Positions 12,796 through 26,180 are shown, counted from the first letter of the stretch. The stretch: DNA of 64,000 nucleotides from Mikania micrantha (GCA_009363875.1 CM018697.1:46951484-47015483); one strand, 5' to 3'. The notes: generated from the letters alone by a model not told the origin. Numbers and translations are program-made.

Positions 12796-15484
12796 GTTAT
12801 GACAAGTAGTAGAACACTTAAAAACATTTAAACAAAATTTTAACAACTACAATAATTCTCATGCTATACAACTTGTAAAATCCAACAAGCCGAAGTTACG
12901 AGTATTTACAAGAAAGACTCTAATTGAGTACCGACCACTCCATACTGGGAAAGAGATCTCCTGAAACTGAAGAGTTTGGGCATTTTAGAGATTTTGACCA
13001 TTGGGTGGAACTACACTGGAAGGCACACGTACAAACATCATCAACAGATAAGGAATTGAATTAGCAAGAAAGACAACTAATCTAGATTGACATCGGAGGA
13101 AATTAGTTTCCTTACCAGGATTAAGTAGTATGAAAGGACAGCAGCGAAGTAAAGTAGAAGGATCAACCTCAAGGAAAAATAGAATGTATTAAAAATTGGA
13201 GGAAGAAAAGCTACAAGGAAGTTAGCATACAGAGTTAAAAATCATTTGCGAAAAGTCAACCACAAAGAGCACGACTATGGAAATCTCTATCTGATTTTGA
13301 GGGTAACTAGTGAGGATCACGTTCGATACTAATGCCTCTTTTCATCAGTCTAATACGTAGGGTAAATAAAATATGTACACCAGGTGTATTCATGACTAAG
13401 AGATACGTCAGAAACCTTATTACAATACGGAAGTTGTAAGATATAAGTGATAGGATGAAGTAGAACGACTAGTAAAGGAGAAAGGGAATGAAACGGACGA
13501 CCAATGCAATAACACAGTGAAGTTGTGATCATGTGCATAATGTGAAGAAAGAAATCTGGAACATTCTATCAAGTACGCAAAACAACAAAATGATTATTGT
13601 CAGACCTACTGCGAAGCCAACAACAATCTATACTTCTGTATCTTATAACTTCATGTATCAATTACAAAGTGGATAAATAATAGACAATGTGTCAATGGAA
13701 AAGATAGTATCATATACGAAAGTCATATCCATTTGTTCGTCAAAAGTGGGTACATTCATGGAACTATTAATGAGGATCAATACCTTAATCTCTAAAAGCA
13801 CCTAAATGATGATTTGGTTCAAGAAATCATCATTAGGGTGATGCATGTCGAAAGGTTACTCTGGGTGACTTATTGAAAGTGGACAAATTATTATCATCCT
13901 AGAGTAATGGTATCCTCATCAGTTTCGTTTGTAACCATCATGTACGTCTTTTAAATACTCTATTCGTTTCTTTTACACTACCTCATACTAATAGTCTTCA
14001 AAAACTTCTTATATAACATTTATCTATTAGTAGCCTTTGAAAGAACTACTCCTCTACTTTTCTTGGTGAGGACGAAAGCCTCTTTAAATCTTTGTATCTT
14101 CGGTTTCTTATATTCCAAACCAGATGATCATAAAGTTTGACATATTCAAACAAGATGATGCTATCCCCACGAATGATGAATTATTCTTTAATTATTATTC
14201 TAAAAAGTTTCGGAGAAAGTGATAATTGTTGCAAACACTTGAAATAATTCTGAGTAATATCCCGACACAAACAGTGAATCAAAATCCTTTGCATATCTAA
14301 AGTAATCGATTCGATTTGAAATCTAACCCATCTATCTTTGTTACTTTGTTACTTTGGAATTCCATAATAGCCTTAATTCAGGGATTCTTCGTCAACCTCT
14401 CGAATTCATCCATGAAGCACATAGGCATCATCACGATTATACTCCCTAAGTTAAGATAACATACTTAGTTTGAAGATTTCTCGGCCCAAATATTTCAATA
14501 AAATCCTTAGCTTCTTTTAATAGTACCATCGTTATCTCATTGGAGCCTATTCTTTGTTATTCAAGGCTTATAGAATCAATAACTCCATTTGTACATAGTT
14601 AAGACATTAGCTGGATTCAACATAAAAAGTGATTGTGCTTTATTGAAATGATCATAATTTGGTTTGTATCCTAACTAAACTACTTAAAATATGTCGGTTA
14701 CACCTTAGTCGTTGATAATCTATACGTTAGACTTCGTTTACTTGGAATGTTACTTTCACTCTATTGGTTTTAGAAAACAAAGATATGTTTAGCAATAAAT
14801 AACTTGGTAGACTCAGATAAGAAATCATAAATGTATGGTGTAAAAGAAAGTAACCAAGATTGCAAATTGACCTACATTATGTACAATTTTGTGCCAAATG
14901 TCATGTATAAGTGAGTTAATTATATTAATAACTTAGATGAGACAATAAATGAACAATATGTATAATTGATTTCTATGTTTATGTTGTAAGAAACATTGTA
15001 TTCAGATACATGATCAAGGAATTGTGAGCCTTGACACCAATTGGTTACATTCAATATAAGATGAAACATTATGTTTGGAAACAAGATCAAATTGATCAGG
15101 TTTTGGAAACTATTGATGCAATGGATGCGTAATGAAACATGTGGGAAACTAGATTGTAACTTGGTAATTTATGGAACATTTTTAATGAGAATAAAGTTTA
15201 TTTATGTGAACTTTTAATTATGACAGCTTATGAACAGTTAACCTGTAATATATATAGACTGACACTTCTAGCTAGGATTTACTGTTCATAATTATTAGGA
15301 TCTTTGTCAACATTTCATACCATAATAAATAAAAATTTGATACCAGATTAGTTAAAATGGCAATCCCTTAGGATGGACTAGAGCATAGTGATACTTAGAA
15401 ATGATAAACCAGATTTTAGCTTTGAGAAGAGATGCACCAAAAATACCCACAACTATTCGAACATGCTAAACCGTAGTAACAGCT

Positions 15485-15520
15485 AATTTCGAGGACGAAA
15501 TTCTTTTAAGTTGGGGAGAC
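15485..15520 (+). promoter_or_regulatory. Element C pre-PPT hairpin and polypurine tract
   Basis: Hairpin AATTTCG-AGGA-CGAAATT (15485-15502), then the purine tract TTGGGGAGA (15511-15519) directly before the 3' LTR. Confidence 0.8.
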
Positions 15521-18500
15521 TGTAACAATTGTAAGAAAATCCCAACAAACTTAAAACATTAAATTGTAATTAGATAATAAGGCCCAATAAGATATAAAGG
15601 CTCAATCTGATGTGAAGGCCCAAATAGGCCCATTGAAAGCCCAATAAGAAACTTAGGCCCAATTAGGCCTATTAAGAATTTTAAACAGAACTTAATGTGT
15701 GAACACCGATATTAACTAATTAAACGTTCTGACTCCCGAGCTGAGGTAAATACCCTTGATAAATACCTATTTAAAAATATTTACAATATTAAAAATATAA
15801 GAATGCATTTCGGAGCGAGAAAATAATTAAATCTGTTAACTACGTCGTACACGCGATATTAACGTGTTTTAACTTAATAAAGTAAACAAATTATTTATAA
15901 CGAGCAAAATAAACATTCTAATATTAGTACAAGTTATTTTTACGTAAGTTAGGAAATATCGGATCGAGAATAATAAATGAAAACGAAATACGAGCGAGAG
16001 ACGAGATTCGGTACGCATTATAATCTATTTGTAACCCTAGAAAAATCCTAATTATAAAATGGAGCAATTCCCTCTTGTTTCTCATTACACCAGCCGTCAC
16101 ACACACTTGTGTGTGTTCCAGCCGCAGCTAAACACGAGAGAGAGAGAGAGAGAGAACAACGGTGATGTGCCAGGGAGGAGCCACGGTGGTTGCACGGCGG
16201 CCCTTGGGTGTTTTCTGGATACATCGACTTTCCTTCCCTTCCTCCACTTTCCCGTCCATAACACACCACAATATGTGCGTGTGAGCTGCTCTCATTTCAC
16301 AATCAAGGAGAGCTGCAGCCGACAGCCTGTGGCGGAGCTGCGGAGGAGCCACGGCGGCTGGTGGTGGCGCAACCAGTTTTCTACACCACTGAACTCCATT
16401 CCCCGTGTTCTACAACCCTCCCTTCTACAGTTCGCGAGTAGGTGACTCTAAGGCCGGGAAGACGGAGTCAGAAGGATGGTGGAGGCTAGGTTTAAGCCTC
16501 TAGCTGGCGGCGACAAGGGGCTGCAATGGTGTTTTGGTCCGATAGCCTGGTTCAGGCGGTGGAACTTGGACCAGAAAGGCGACATGCAGAGCCAACCGTG
16601 GATAGTGTTCTACCAAGGACTCCAAAGCAGTGATGGTCGCGGCGGTTCTAGGGTTCCGGTGGTCACACTTCTATTTCCGGTCACACAAGGTAAGCGTTTA
16701 CCCAGTACCAACACCGATCTACACATGCATGCTGATTTTATGTGGATTTATGATTCTGAAAGTGGTCTTTGGATGCTCCCAGCTGATGTGGTGCTCGTCG
16801 ATGGTGGTACAAGGAGGTTCTGGTCATTCCAATCACATGGACCGAAGATGAAGGGTAAGGAATCACATTATCAGCCTTGATTTCCACATGCATGTCGGTT
16901 TCTTGAAGATTTTTGTGATCTGATGCATGTTTTTGAATGGTTCTAGCGGCTGTAATGAAGACCAATAGCTACTAGCGGCGGTGGAACAACCACGGTGGTG
17001 GCCAGAAGTGAAACCGAGTAGAATAGGGGTTTTTGGGAGATGCTTAGAGCCTTGGTCAACGAAAGTCAGCACCGGTTAGGACCGGTCAAACCCGGACAGC
17101 CTCGTTCAACACCAAAAACCGAGTCATCGGTTATATTCGTTATTTAAAAACGATTTTAGAAACATGTTCGAGTTATGAAACAAACGTAAATCAATTTAAT
17201 CGGTTTTGGATACGCGAGACGAATGTGTGGGAAGGTAAAATCACGTGCTATTAACTTTAAAATATGGTTCATATGTTTAAACAATAAAGTTAAAGCGGTT
17301 GAGCATTTGGGTTAACTAGATAAAATATGGTTATGTCACGATTAGTTATTAATAAATGATTAGCGAAACCATATATCGTGTGTGATTTTGTTAGAGATTC
17401 GGAGACGTATACGTAAATAAATATAACTATACATGAGTGATTATAAAAATAATATACTTAAGATACTTACACAAAACTATGTATATAAATATTTATACAT
17501 TTGCTAATTAGGTTAATACTTGACTAATGAATATGGTTTATAACTTAGTTTTATCATTGTAAACATGATATGTATGATTTGAGTTTAATTTGAATGAAAT
17601 TTATAAATTTTAAACCAACTAAATGATTAATCAAAACAAGACTTTGGAAGCTTGAATCATTAGTTAAACATAATAAATTGTACAAGGTGTTAATGTGAAC
17701 ACTTGCAATATTTAAGTACATCTATATATGATAAATACAAGTTGAATGGATATTACAAGTCTTGATATGTAATATGAATACATATTAGAAGTTATATGAA
17801 ACTTGTTACATAGAGTATGAGAATTTATTTAGAAACTTAAATTAAATAAAATTTTATAAATTTAGAACTCAAAGAATGGGCATGATTCATATATTATTTA
17901 TGTAGGTGTTAAATCATTAAATGCATATATACATACACATATTATATATACATCTATGGTTGATACATACAATAAAATAATTTAAGTATAATTATATGTC
18001 TACGAGTATGTTTAAATTCAATATGTTAACAACTAATTTTTATATAAGATAACAATCTCATATTAAGTCTCTAGGTGATTACTAATTTGTTAGTTTTTAT
18101 ATTAAGGCTAAGTACTTTTAAAAAGTATTATTATTATTATTATTATTATCACTATCAACACCAACATTTTCATTTATATTCTTTTAACACTACTAAAGGT
18201 CTTACTAAATATTATTTAACACTTTAAACATATGCAAATCATAATCATTATTTTATTTAAATTATTGGTTATAAATACTTACACTTAGTTTAAAAACATT
18301 AATATTAACCTAACGTATGATATTACCTTATTTATATATTTTACGAATGATTAACATTTTGAAACTAAAAACGTTATTAGTGAAATTTGTATGATTATGA
18401 TTATTACTATTAATGTTGTTAATATTATCTCTGATAAAAGTTTATCTAGGAATGTATAATTTGATTGATACATATAAATTAAATTATAAATATGTTTAAA

Positions 18501-19952
18501 CATTCTTTTATTCTATATTTATAACAACTATAATAGTTAGTATATTCAATGACTACAACGTGTATAATATTTTAGATTCTAATTATAAATTGCAACTATC
18601 TTGTTACATATGAAATCCACATTAATAACCTCTAATACTAACAAGTTAGGTGAATACATTATAAAAATTATCTTATTGTCTTATAATACTTTATGCATTA
18701 CGTCAGTTTATATTATTAGTAAAACACCATGACTAGTACTATACTTAAACAATTTTGATATTGATTGTCTCTCAAACTCTCAAATAAGGTGACCCAACTT
18801 TAAAATATAAGACCACTAGTGTCAATAAAACTCAATTATCTTAAAGACTAGTAGCTACACTAATAATCAAATAATACCAACATTTGCACATACATTTAGA
18901 CGTGCAAATATAAGGTAAGACTTCATTAGGTATGGTAATCTAAAGAAACTTTAAACTAGTAAACTCTAAACACATTAACCCAAAGAGCTCAACCACAGTA
19001 AACAACCATAATGTATGAAACTACAACTTATACATGTATAGATGATTGCAATTAGGAACTTGCTTTGATGATACCTTTGGGAACATAGCAAATCATGCAT
19101 AGTGGCACAATGACATGTTTGTACAGGAACAAAAGGAACCAGTTAAAGCAACCAGGTGAGTTCATGTGATCCCTTTTCTTTTTACTGTTTTGGGATACTG
19201 AAAGCATGCTCCATAAATTGTTTATAAAATTTTATTTATGTGATAATGAACGTCCGTTTCAATGAAATTGCTTCCCCTAGGCATTAAACATAATTTACAA
19301 CCATTAACTCATAAGTAGAGCCGGTGAGTATATGGGTAGTACTACTTGGGGAATCCCCCACGCACAGTGGCCCGAAAGGGTGGCCTTATAAAAGTAAGGT
19401 TGAAACCCCACTGAGGTTATTGTCAACCGTTGTGGCATATATTCTTATGATACATAAATGACCGAGAGCAGGAACGGGTCTCGGAATTGGGAAGTATATT
19501 TGGTTTGACCATGTTGTGGGCTAACAGTGTATGAGGCAAACGCCCGAGCATGGAACAGGGTTGGTTGTATTGTTATTGAATTATCACATGCTATTTATTA
19601 TTGTGTCTGTAAACTAAAACTCATGAGCTCACCAACTTTTTAGTTGACGTATTTTAGCATGTCTTTCAGGTAAATAGAAACAGGTATGGCTCGGATACTT
19701 GGTTGCTAGAACAAGAATTCAAGATGTAAAACAAGAGAACTTGGCTTAAAGATTTATAAAGTGTGCTGATGCCTGGATGGACCCAATATCTCTAGAGAAT
19801 CTCCCATTAGTTAAATCACATTTTAGATTTGTTGTAAACAAATTAGATACTTAGTCTAAACCTTTGGTTAAATTGTAATATATTCATTTTGCCTTCCGCT
19901 ACTTTGTGTTTTGAATCAATCGTTAGTCAAGCCCTCTGGTTGGGTTGTGACA
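15521..19952 (+). repeat. Element C 3' LTR
   Basis: 4432 bp, matching the 5' LTR with roughly 35 substitutions by eye plus a short deletion in the GC-rich stretch near 16330-16340. That is about 99 percent identity. The differences are more numerous per base than between B's LTRs, although C lies inside B. Confidence 0.95.
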
Positions 19953-20019
19953 TGTAATGATGTAGGTTCCCAGGTCTGAACTAAGGAGTTCGGTTAAGAA
20001 GACAAGGAGCCGTTATCAG

Positions 20020-21093
20020 GTGAGTTCTAGACGCCCTATTCTATGTTTAATGTTTTGGGCTGGCATACATGCTTATGGTTATGTCTATGATGTTATGTGC
20101 CTATGATGATAATGAACGAATGACGGTATGCACTGACTATGTATGCATGTTAGGGTACTAATATGACTATTGCATGAAAGTATGCTAAGAATGATGAATG
20201 CATGTTAGTAAGTTATGATGATAACCTGAATGATATCAGGCTACGATGATAAATATGGATGTTATGTGGTAATGAAATCCTAGGTATGCTATGATGAAAG
20301 TATGGTGTTATGATAATTACATGCTAGCAAAATGTGTTTATGTTGCCATGATGAATGATATGATGACGTGCTGCTAGCATGACATGTGCATGGTGCTAGG
20401 ATGTTATGATGATATGATACTAGCATACCCTGTATGTGAAATCCTATGTTATTAGGATAATGATACGATGTTATGCGGAATGATGATATGGTGCTAGTGT
20501 ATCATGTCATGATGAATGATGGTGCTCCCGTAATTGCTACGGGGTAAGTATGAGGTTGCTCCCGTACTCGTTACGGGGTAAGTATGAGGTTGCTCCCGTA
20601 CTCGTTACGGGGTAAGTATGATGGTTGCTCCCGTACTCGTTACGGGGTAAGTATGAGGTTGCTCCCGTACTCGTTACGGGGTAAGTATGATGGTTGCTCC
20701 CGTACTCGTTACGGGGTAAGTATGATGGTTGCTCCCGTACTCGTTACGGGGTAAGTATGATGGTTGCTCCCGTACTCGTTACGGGGTAAGTATGACGTTG
20801 CTCCCATATTCATATGGGGTAAGTATGGTTGCTCCAGTACTTGCTACTGGGTAAGTATGGGTCTGTAGAACGCTTCGGCGGGACAGATCAACGGTTATGG
20901 AGCCTTGTGCCGGCATAAGCCCACTGTTCGAATGGTAACAGTGGAATGTATGATGATGATGATGTAAGAATGTTATGTGCTAAGGTTATGGTCTATGAGT
21001 ATGAGATGATGTATATGTTAAGTATGTTTAATGTTGTTTCATGAAAACCAGAACTCACTAGCGTAAGCTGACTTGATTTAGCATGTATGTCAG
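20020..21093 (+). other. Intron-like module in B 5' LTR
   Basis: Donor ATCAG|GTGAGTTCT at 20015-20027, hairpin array in the middle, reverse-complement-like AGAACTCACTAGC at 21051-21063, and acceptor TATGTCAG|GTTG ending at 21093. Repeated at 27151-28258 in the 3' LTR. Confidence 0.5.
20521..20860 (+). repeat. 35-bp hairpin-unit array, 10 units (B 5' LTR)
   Basis: Ten tandem units of about 35 bp, each with an inverted repeat. Units 2-8 carry CCCGTA-CTCGT-TACGGG; the first has loop ATTGC. The ninth is CCCATA-TTCA-TATGGG and the tenth CCAGTA-CTTGC-TACTGG, so stems stay paired although their bases differ. Units are joined by GGTAAGTATGAGGT or GGTAAGTATGATGGT. A further hairpin CCACTGTT...AACAGTGG lies just after, near 20920-20943. 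Confidence 0.9.
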
Positions 21094-21314
21094 GTTGAAG
21101 GTATGATAAGAGAAGGCATGGAGCTCGGGCATAGAGTCATACGATCCGGTGGTTTTGGCAATCCGATGTGATTTTGATACAGACATGTTATTGATTTCTG
21201 TTTATCAGACTATGTTTACATTTCCGCTGCATGATTATGAAAGTTTTTAGTTTAAGAGCTATGTGTTATGATGAAAACCAACCTCTGTGAGGTGCCCGGT
21301 TTCGGGGCCTCACA

Positions 21315-21647
21315 AGTTGGTATCAGAGCCATAGTTTGAGAGATCTTGGCATCCCAAATGCCAAGACTTCAACTGAGAATGGGATTAATGGATGCGGATT
21401 GCCAACCACGGATGACGGATGCCACGAGTTGAATGTTTATGTATGAGTTAAGGGTTAGATGTAATGTTATGAAAGTAGTTAGTGTCATGCACATTGAAGA
21501 GATGGGATGGGAAACGTTTAGAGCCTATGAGTTGGGTAAATGGTTAATAACACTTGATCAACGTCGTTAACGATTTACAAAACTTATTCCGTGCTAAACT
21601 GATTCCTATGCTGACTCATCAATTGTTGCATTATGTAGAAAGTTAAG
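21315..21647 (+). other. Element B untranslated leader
   Basis: 333 bases between the LTR and the gag start, with no coding visible. The ATG at 21648 is chosen because the frame opens there into a lysine-rich gag N-terminus and stays open for 852 codons. Confidence 0.7.
21318..21330 (+). promoter_or_regulatory. Element B primer-binding site
   Basis: TTGGTATCAGAGCC starts three bases after the 5' LTR and is complementary in type to the 3' end of plant initiator tRNA-Met, the usual primer for Tekay and Sirevirus elements. Confidence 0.9.
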
Positions 21648-24600
21648 ATGGCCGGACAAAAGGGTAGACCGCGAAAGAAACCACAGGTAGCTGAAGAACC
21701 ACATGTCGAGGCTGAAGAACCCGTCAACGAAGACGACCACGAGCACAACGAGCAACCTGAGAATGAAGACGAGTTCACTCTAGAGCCTATCGTGGTGAAG
21801 GCTATTTCTGATGAGGTCTGCAAGATCATGGATGAAAAGATGCCAGCAATGATTGCTAAGGCACTGAAGGATGCTCTAAAAGACAAGTCGGAAGGAACCA
21901 AAGAGAGCACCAAGGAAGCTGAGGTGGTGATCATCGAGACAAAGAGCGGTGATTCTATGGAGGGGAAACTGAAGGGCTGTGACTACAAGTCCTTCAAGGG
22001 ATGCAACCCACCAACCTTTGATGGGAAGAAGGACGCAGTGGCCACCTGCCACTGGATTTCTGCGATGGAGGCTGTTATCTCCATCAGTGAGTGCCGAGTT
22101 GACCAAGCTGTCAAGTTTGCAGCTCACTCTTTCGTTGAGGAGGCACTTCACTGGTGGAACACCGTCAAGCAATCCAAGACTACTGAGGATATGGAAAAGA
22201 TGACTTGGGATGATCTAAAGGAACTGGCCACTAAGCAGTTCTGTCCCAAGAATGAGCTGGATAAGGTCGAAAGGGAGTTTCTAGTGCTGAAGGCGGGAAG
22301 CCTGAATCACAGGCAGTACACTTCACGATTCAATGAGATGGCAAGACTTGTTCCTCACTTGGTTTCTACCGAGGAGCGCAGGGTGAAGTTGTACATGGAG
22401 GGTTTGCCTCCCAAGGTTCGGATACATGTGAAGGCGAATGCTCCCAAGACTTATGACTCCACTGTGGAGCTCAGTGGCATAGTTTGGGATGATGTTATGT
22501 CAGCCGAGCCAGCCAAAGAAGAAGTAAAGGTGAAAGAGTCCTCCGGGACTAAGAGGGGTCGAACAGACCAACGAAAGTTCTCAAGCAAGAAGGCTAAGCG
22601 AGAGGAGATGGGCAGATGCAACAAGTGTGGGAAAAGCCACACGGGACAGTGCCTGGTGGGCACTAATTTATGTTTCAGGTGTGGAAAGACGGGGCACTTT
22701 TCTAGCAGTTGCCCGAATGCTACTCGATGCTTCAACTGCAATGGATTAGGACATATGTCCAAGGATTGCAAGCTACCACGGGCCGATGCTTCGGGCTCGG
22801 GTAAGAAAGAGGAGAAAGGAAAGGAGAAGCAGAAGGCTAAAGCACGAGCCTTTACGATGACGAAGGATGATGCGATTGTGGACCCGGACGTGGTCACAGG
22901 TACCTTTTCTATCAACAATATTCCTGCTTCTGTATTGTTTGATTCTGGTGCCAGTATGAGTTTTGTGTCTTCTACTTTCTGTGATAGGTTATCTGGGAAG
23001 GTTAAGAAGATAGATCGGGTATTTGATGTAGAGACGGCTATTGGTAAGATGACCAGGGTGACTGAGGCTATTGATGACTGTTATGTTGAGATAGAAGGTC
23101 ATAGGTTCCCTGTCCGATTGTTTCTTATTACCTTAGGGGGATTCGATGTGGTTTTGGGTATGGACTGGTTAGCCAAATATGAGGCTAACATTGTATGTCG
23201 ACGAAAAATGATATGTTTACGTGCGATGGATGGGAGTTCCGTGACGGTTTATGGTGATAAAGCGATGTATGCGCCAAAGATCATTTCGATGATCAAGGCT
23301 GATGTTATGATGCGGCGAGGGTGTGTAGCCTACTTGGCCTACGCGATTGAGGAACGTATGGATACGAGGACGATTGATGATGTTCCCGTGGTGTGTAACT
23401 TCCCCGATGTATTCCCTGAGGAATTGCCTGGATTACCACCCGAACGGGAAATTGAGTTCCAGATCGACTTAGTGCCGGGGGCACAACCCGTTGCCAAAGC
23501 ACCTTACCGTTTAGCTCCAACCGAGATGAAGGAAATGATGACCCAGCTACAAGAACTCCTTGATAAAGGTTTTATACGACCGAGTGTCTCTCCGTGGGGA
23601 GCACCGGTGCTGTTCGTTAAGAAGAAGGATGGAAGTATGCGTATGTGTATTGACTACAGGGAACTGAATAAGTTGACCGTAAAGAACAGGTATCCTCTAC
23701 CTAGAATTGATGACTTGTTCGATCAATTGCAAGGTGCAAGCAGGTTCTCGAAGATAGATCTCCGATCCGGTTACCATCAGTTGAAAGTTCGAGAGCAGGA
23801 TATTCCAAAGACTGCTTTCCATACGCGTTATGGACATTACGAGTTTCTCGTTATGTCGTTTGGATTGACGAATGCTCCTGCAGCATTTACGGATTTGATG
23901 AACAGGGTATGTCGACCGATGCTGGACCGATCGGTGATAGTGTTTATTGACGATATTTTGATTTATTCAAAGAACGAGGGAGACCATGCTTGCCACGTAC
24001 GTGAGGTATTGGAAATCCTGAGGAAAGAGGAACTTTATGCTAAGTTCTCCAAATGCGCTTTCTGGCTACGAGAGGTACAGTTTCTGGGTCACGTGGTGAA
24101 CCCAGAAGGCATTATGGTAGATCCAGCTAAAGTTGAAACGATGTACGCAGTTTTCTTGGTTTGGCCGGTTACTATCGGAGATTCATTCAGGACTTCTCCA
24201 AGATAGCGACGCCACTGACGAAGCTCACGAAGAAAGACGTAAAGTACGAATGGGGTCCAAACCAAGAACAAGCGTTTTCAGTGCTGAAGGAGAAACTTAC
24301 CCAAGCTCCTGTTCTAGCACTGCCGGATGGGAATGATGATCTTGTTGTGTATGCCGATGCGTCACGACAAGGGTTGGGATGTGTACTAATGCAAAGGGGA
24401 TGGGTGATAGCTTATGCTTCGCGCCAGCTAAAGATTCATGAGGCTAACTACCCGACCCACGATCTTGAACTCGCTGCAGTGGTGTTTGCATTGAAAATAT
24501 GGAGGCACTATTTGTATGGAGTAAGGAGTACCATCTATACCGACCACAAGAGCTTGAAGTATTTCTTCGAGCAAAAGGATTTGAATATGAGGCAGAGACG

Positions 24601-26173
24601 ATGGCTTGAGCTGTTAAAGGATTATGACTGTGATATTCTATATCACCCGGGAAAGGCCAATGTGGTGGCAGATGCTCTGAGTCGCAAGACTGATCATCCT
24701 GCCATACGAGTAAAATCGTATAGTTTGGTGATAACGCCAGACTTTCTGAACGAGTTCAAACAGGCGCAACAGGATGGATTGAAAGAAGAGAATGTGGGTT
24801 TTGAACGCGTCTTCGGACAAGTCAAGAACTTGGAAGACAATGACCATGGGATAAAGCTACGATTCGGTCGAATGTGGGTGCCCAGAAATGGGGACATTCG
24901 AGCGAGGATTTTAGATGAAGCCCATAAGTCACATTACTCGGTGCACCCCGGTGCGACGAAGATGTATCAAGATCTTCGACAGGATTATTGGTGGCCGGGC
25001 ATGAAGTTTAATGTGATGCAGTATGTGAACAGGTGTCTTACTTGTGCGCAAGTGAAGGCTGAACATCAGAAGCCCTACGGATATGTGCAACCTCTAGAGG
25101 TACCAGAATGGAAATGGGAACACATCACCATGGATTTCATTACCAAGCTACCAAAGACAGCTAAGCGACATGATACCATTTGGGTGATTGTGGACCAACT
25201 GACGAAGAGTGCACACTTTCTCCCTATCAGGGAAACGTATACGTCCGAAAGGTTGTCTGAGTTGTTCGTGAAAGAGATTGTGACCAGACATGGAGTTCCT
25301 GTCTCCATGGTGTCAGATCGGGATACGAGGTTTACTTCCAGATTCTAGAAGCAGTTTCATGATGCTATGGGAACGAGGTTAAATATCAGTACCGCCTATC
25401 ACCCTCAGACTGATGGACAGTCAGAAAGGACTATCCAAACGTTGGAGGATATGCTTAGGGCGTGCATTATCGATTTTGGAGGAAGCTAGGATGACCACTT
25501 GCCCTTGGTGGAGTTTTCATATAACAACAGCTATCACTCCAGTATCGGAATGCCCCCATATGAGGCGTTGTACGGACGACGATGTAGAACCCCGGTATGC
25601 TGGGGTGAAGTTGGACAGAAAGAAATGGGAAACAAGGTTGCTGTGATTGATATGGCAGAAAAGCTACGGGTGATAAAAGCACGTATGAAGGCTGCACAAG
25701 ATCGCCAAAAGTCCTAGGCTGACAAGCGCCGGAGACCGATCGAGTTTGATGTTGGCGATCGAGTGTTGCTGAAAGTATCACCATGGAAGGGAATCATTCG
25801 ATTCAGAAAGCGAGGCAAGTTGAGTCCGAGGTACATTGGACCATTTCCGATAAAGGCAAGGGTAGGGAAGGTCGCGTATCGGCTGGACCTACCAGAGGAG
25901 CTGAACGGGATTCATCCTACCTTTCACGTGTCGCATCTTAGGAAGTGCTTGGCAGACGAGCAGGCGCATGTTCCTTTAGATGACATTGAGGTAGATAATC
26001 GACTGAACTACATTGAAGAACCAGTTTCCATCGTAGATACGAAGGAAAAACAACTACGGAATAAAACGGTTCGTCAAGTAAGAGTTCAGTGGAAGCATCG
26101 GAAGGGTTCAGACACAACGGGGGAATTGGAAGACGAAATGAGGAAGATGTACCCTCATTTGTTCGATATGTAA
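21648..26173 (+). pseudogene. Element B gag-pol polyprotein (Tekay-like), disabled
   Basis: Polyprotein for particle formation, reverse transcription and integration. The first frame (21648-24206, 852 residues) holds gag, three zinc knuckles (CNKCGKSHTGQC near residue 324, CFRCGKTGHFSSSC near 342, CFNCNGLGHMSKDC near 361), aspartic protease (LFDSGAS near 432) and RT with FIDD at residues 766-769. A small deletion near 24141 removes residues before RSFLGLAGYY and shifts the frame. The second frame continues through RNase H (YADASRQGLG, YTDHKSL), integrase zinc region (HKSHYSVHPG to CLTCAQVK), integrase core (MDFITKLP, SDRDTRF, ERTIQTLED) and a chromodomain-like tail with a Trp lost (GSDTTGELED). 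TAG codons at 25346, 25487 and 25715 interrupt it; the first two stand where Trp is expected. It needs another copy's proteins to move. Confidence 0.95.
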
Positions 26174-26180
26174 CGAGGCA

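Larger units (their letters stand above)
10891..15520 (+). other. Element C interior, no recognisable coding
   Basis: 4.63 kb between the LTRs. All reading frames are short and none shows zinc knuckles, a protease DSG/DTG, RT YxDD or integrase motifs. It contains a hairpin module with CCCTATATATAA at 12670-12795 (listed separately) and ends with the hairpin and polypurine tract expected of a gypsy element. The longest frame (11225-11692) is not similar to anything I know. Confidence 0.85.
6448..19952 (+). mobile_element. Element C: non-coding long-LTR retrotransposon (LARD-like)
   Basis: A 13.5-kb insertion in B's 5' LTR with target duplication TGTAA (6443-6447 and 19953-19957). LTRs of 4443 and 4432 bp start TGTAACAATTG and end GGTTGTGACA. 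A primer-binding site follows the 5' LTR and a polypurine tract precedes the 3' LTR. The 4630-bp interior has no reading frame resembling gag or pol. The structure matches large retrotransposon derivatives, which depend on another element's proteins. The gypsy-style hairpin before the polypurine tract suggests a Tekay-like partner; this is inference. Confidence 0.93.
19953..21314 (+). repeat. Element B 5' LTR, second part
   Basis: Begins with the right copy of C's target duplication and matches 27084-28479 of the 3' LTR. Holds the intron-like module and the hairpin array, and ends CCTCACA before the primer-binding site. Confidence 0.95.

Noticed and set aside
20521..20860. CRISPR-like direct repeats
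   Set aside because: Units are contiguous with no unique spacers, lie inside a retrotransposon LTR and recur in the other LTR of the same element in plant DNA.
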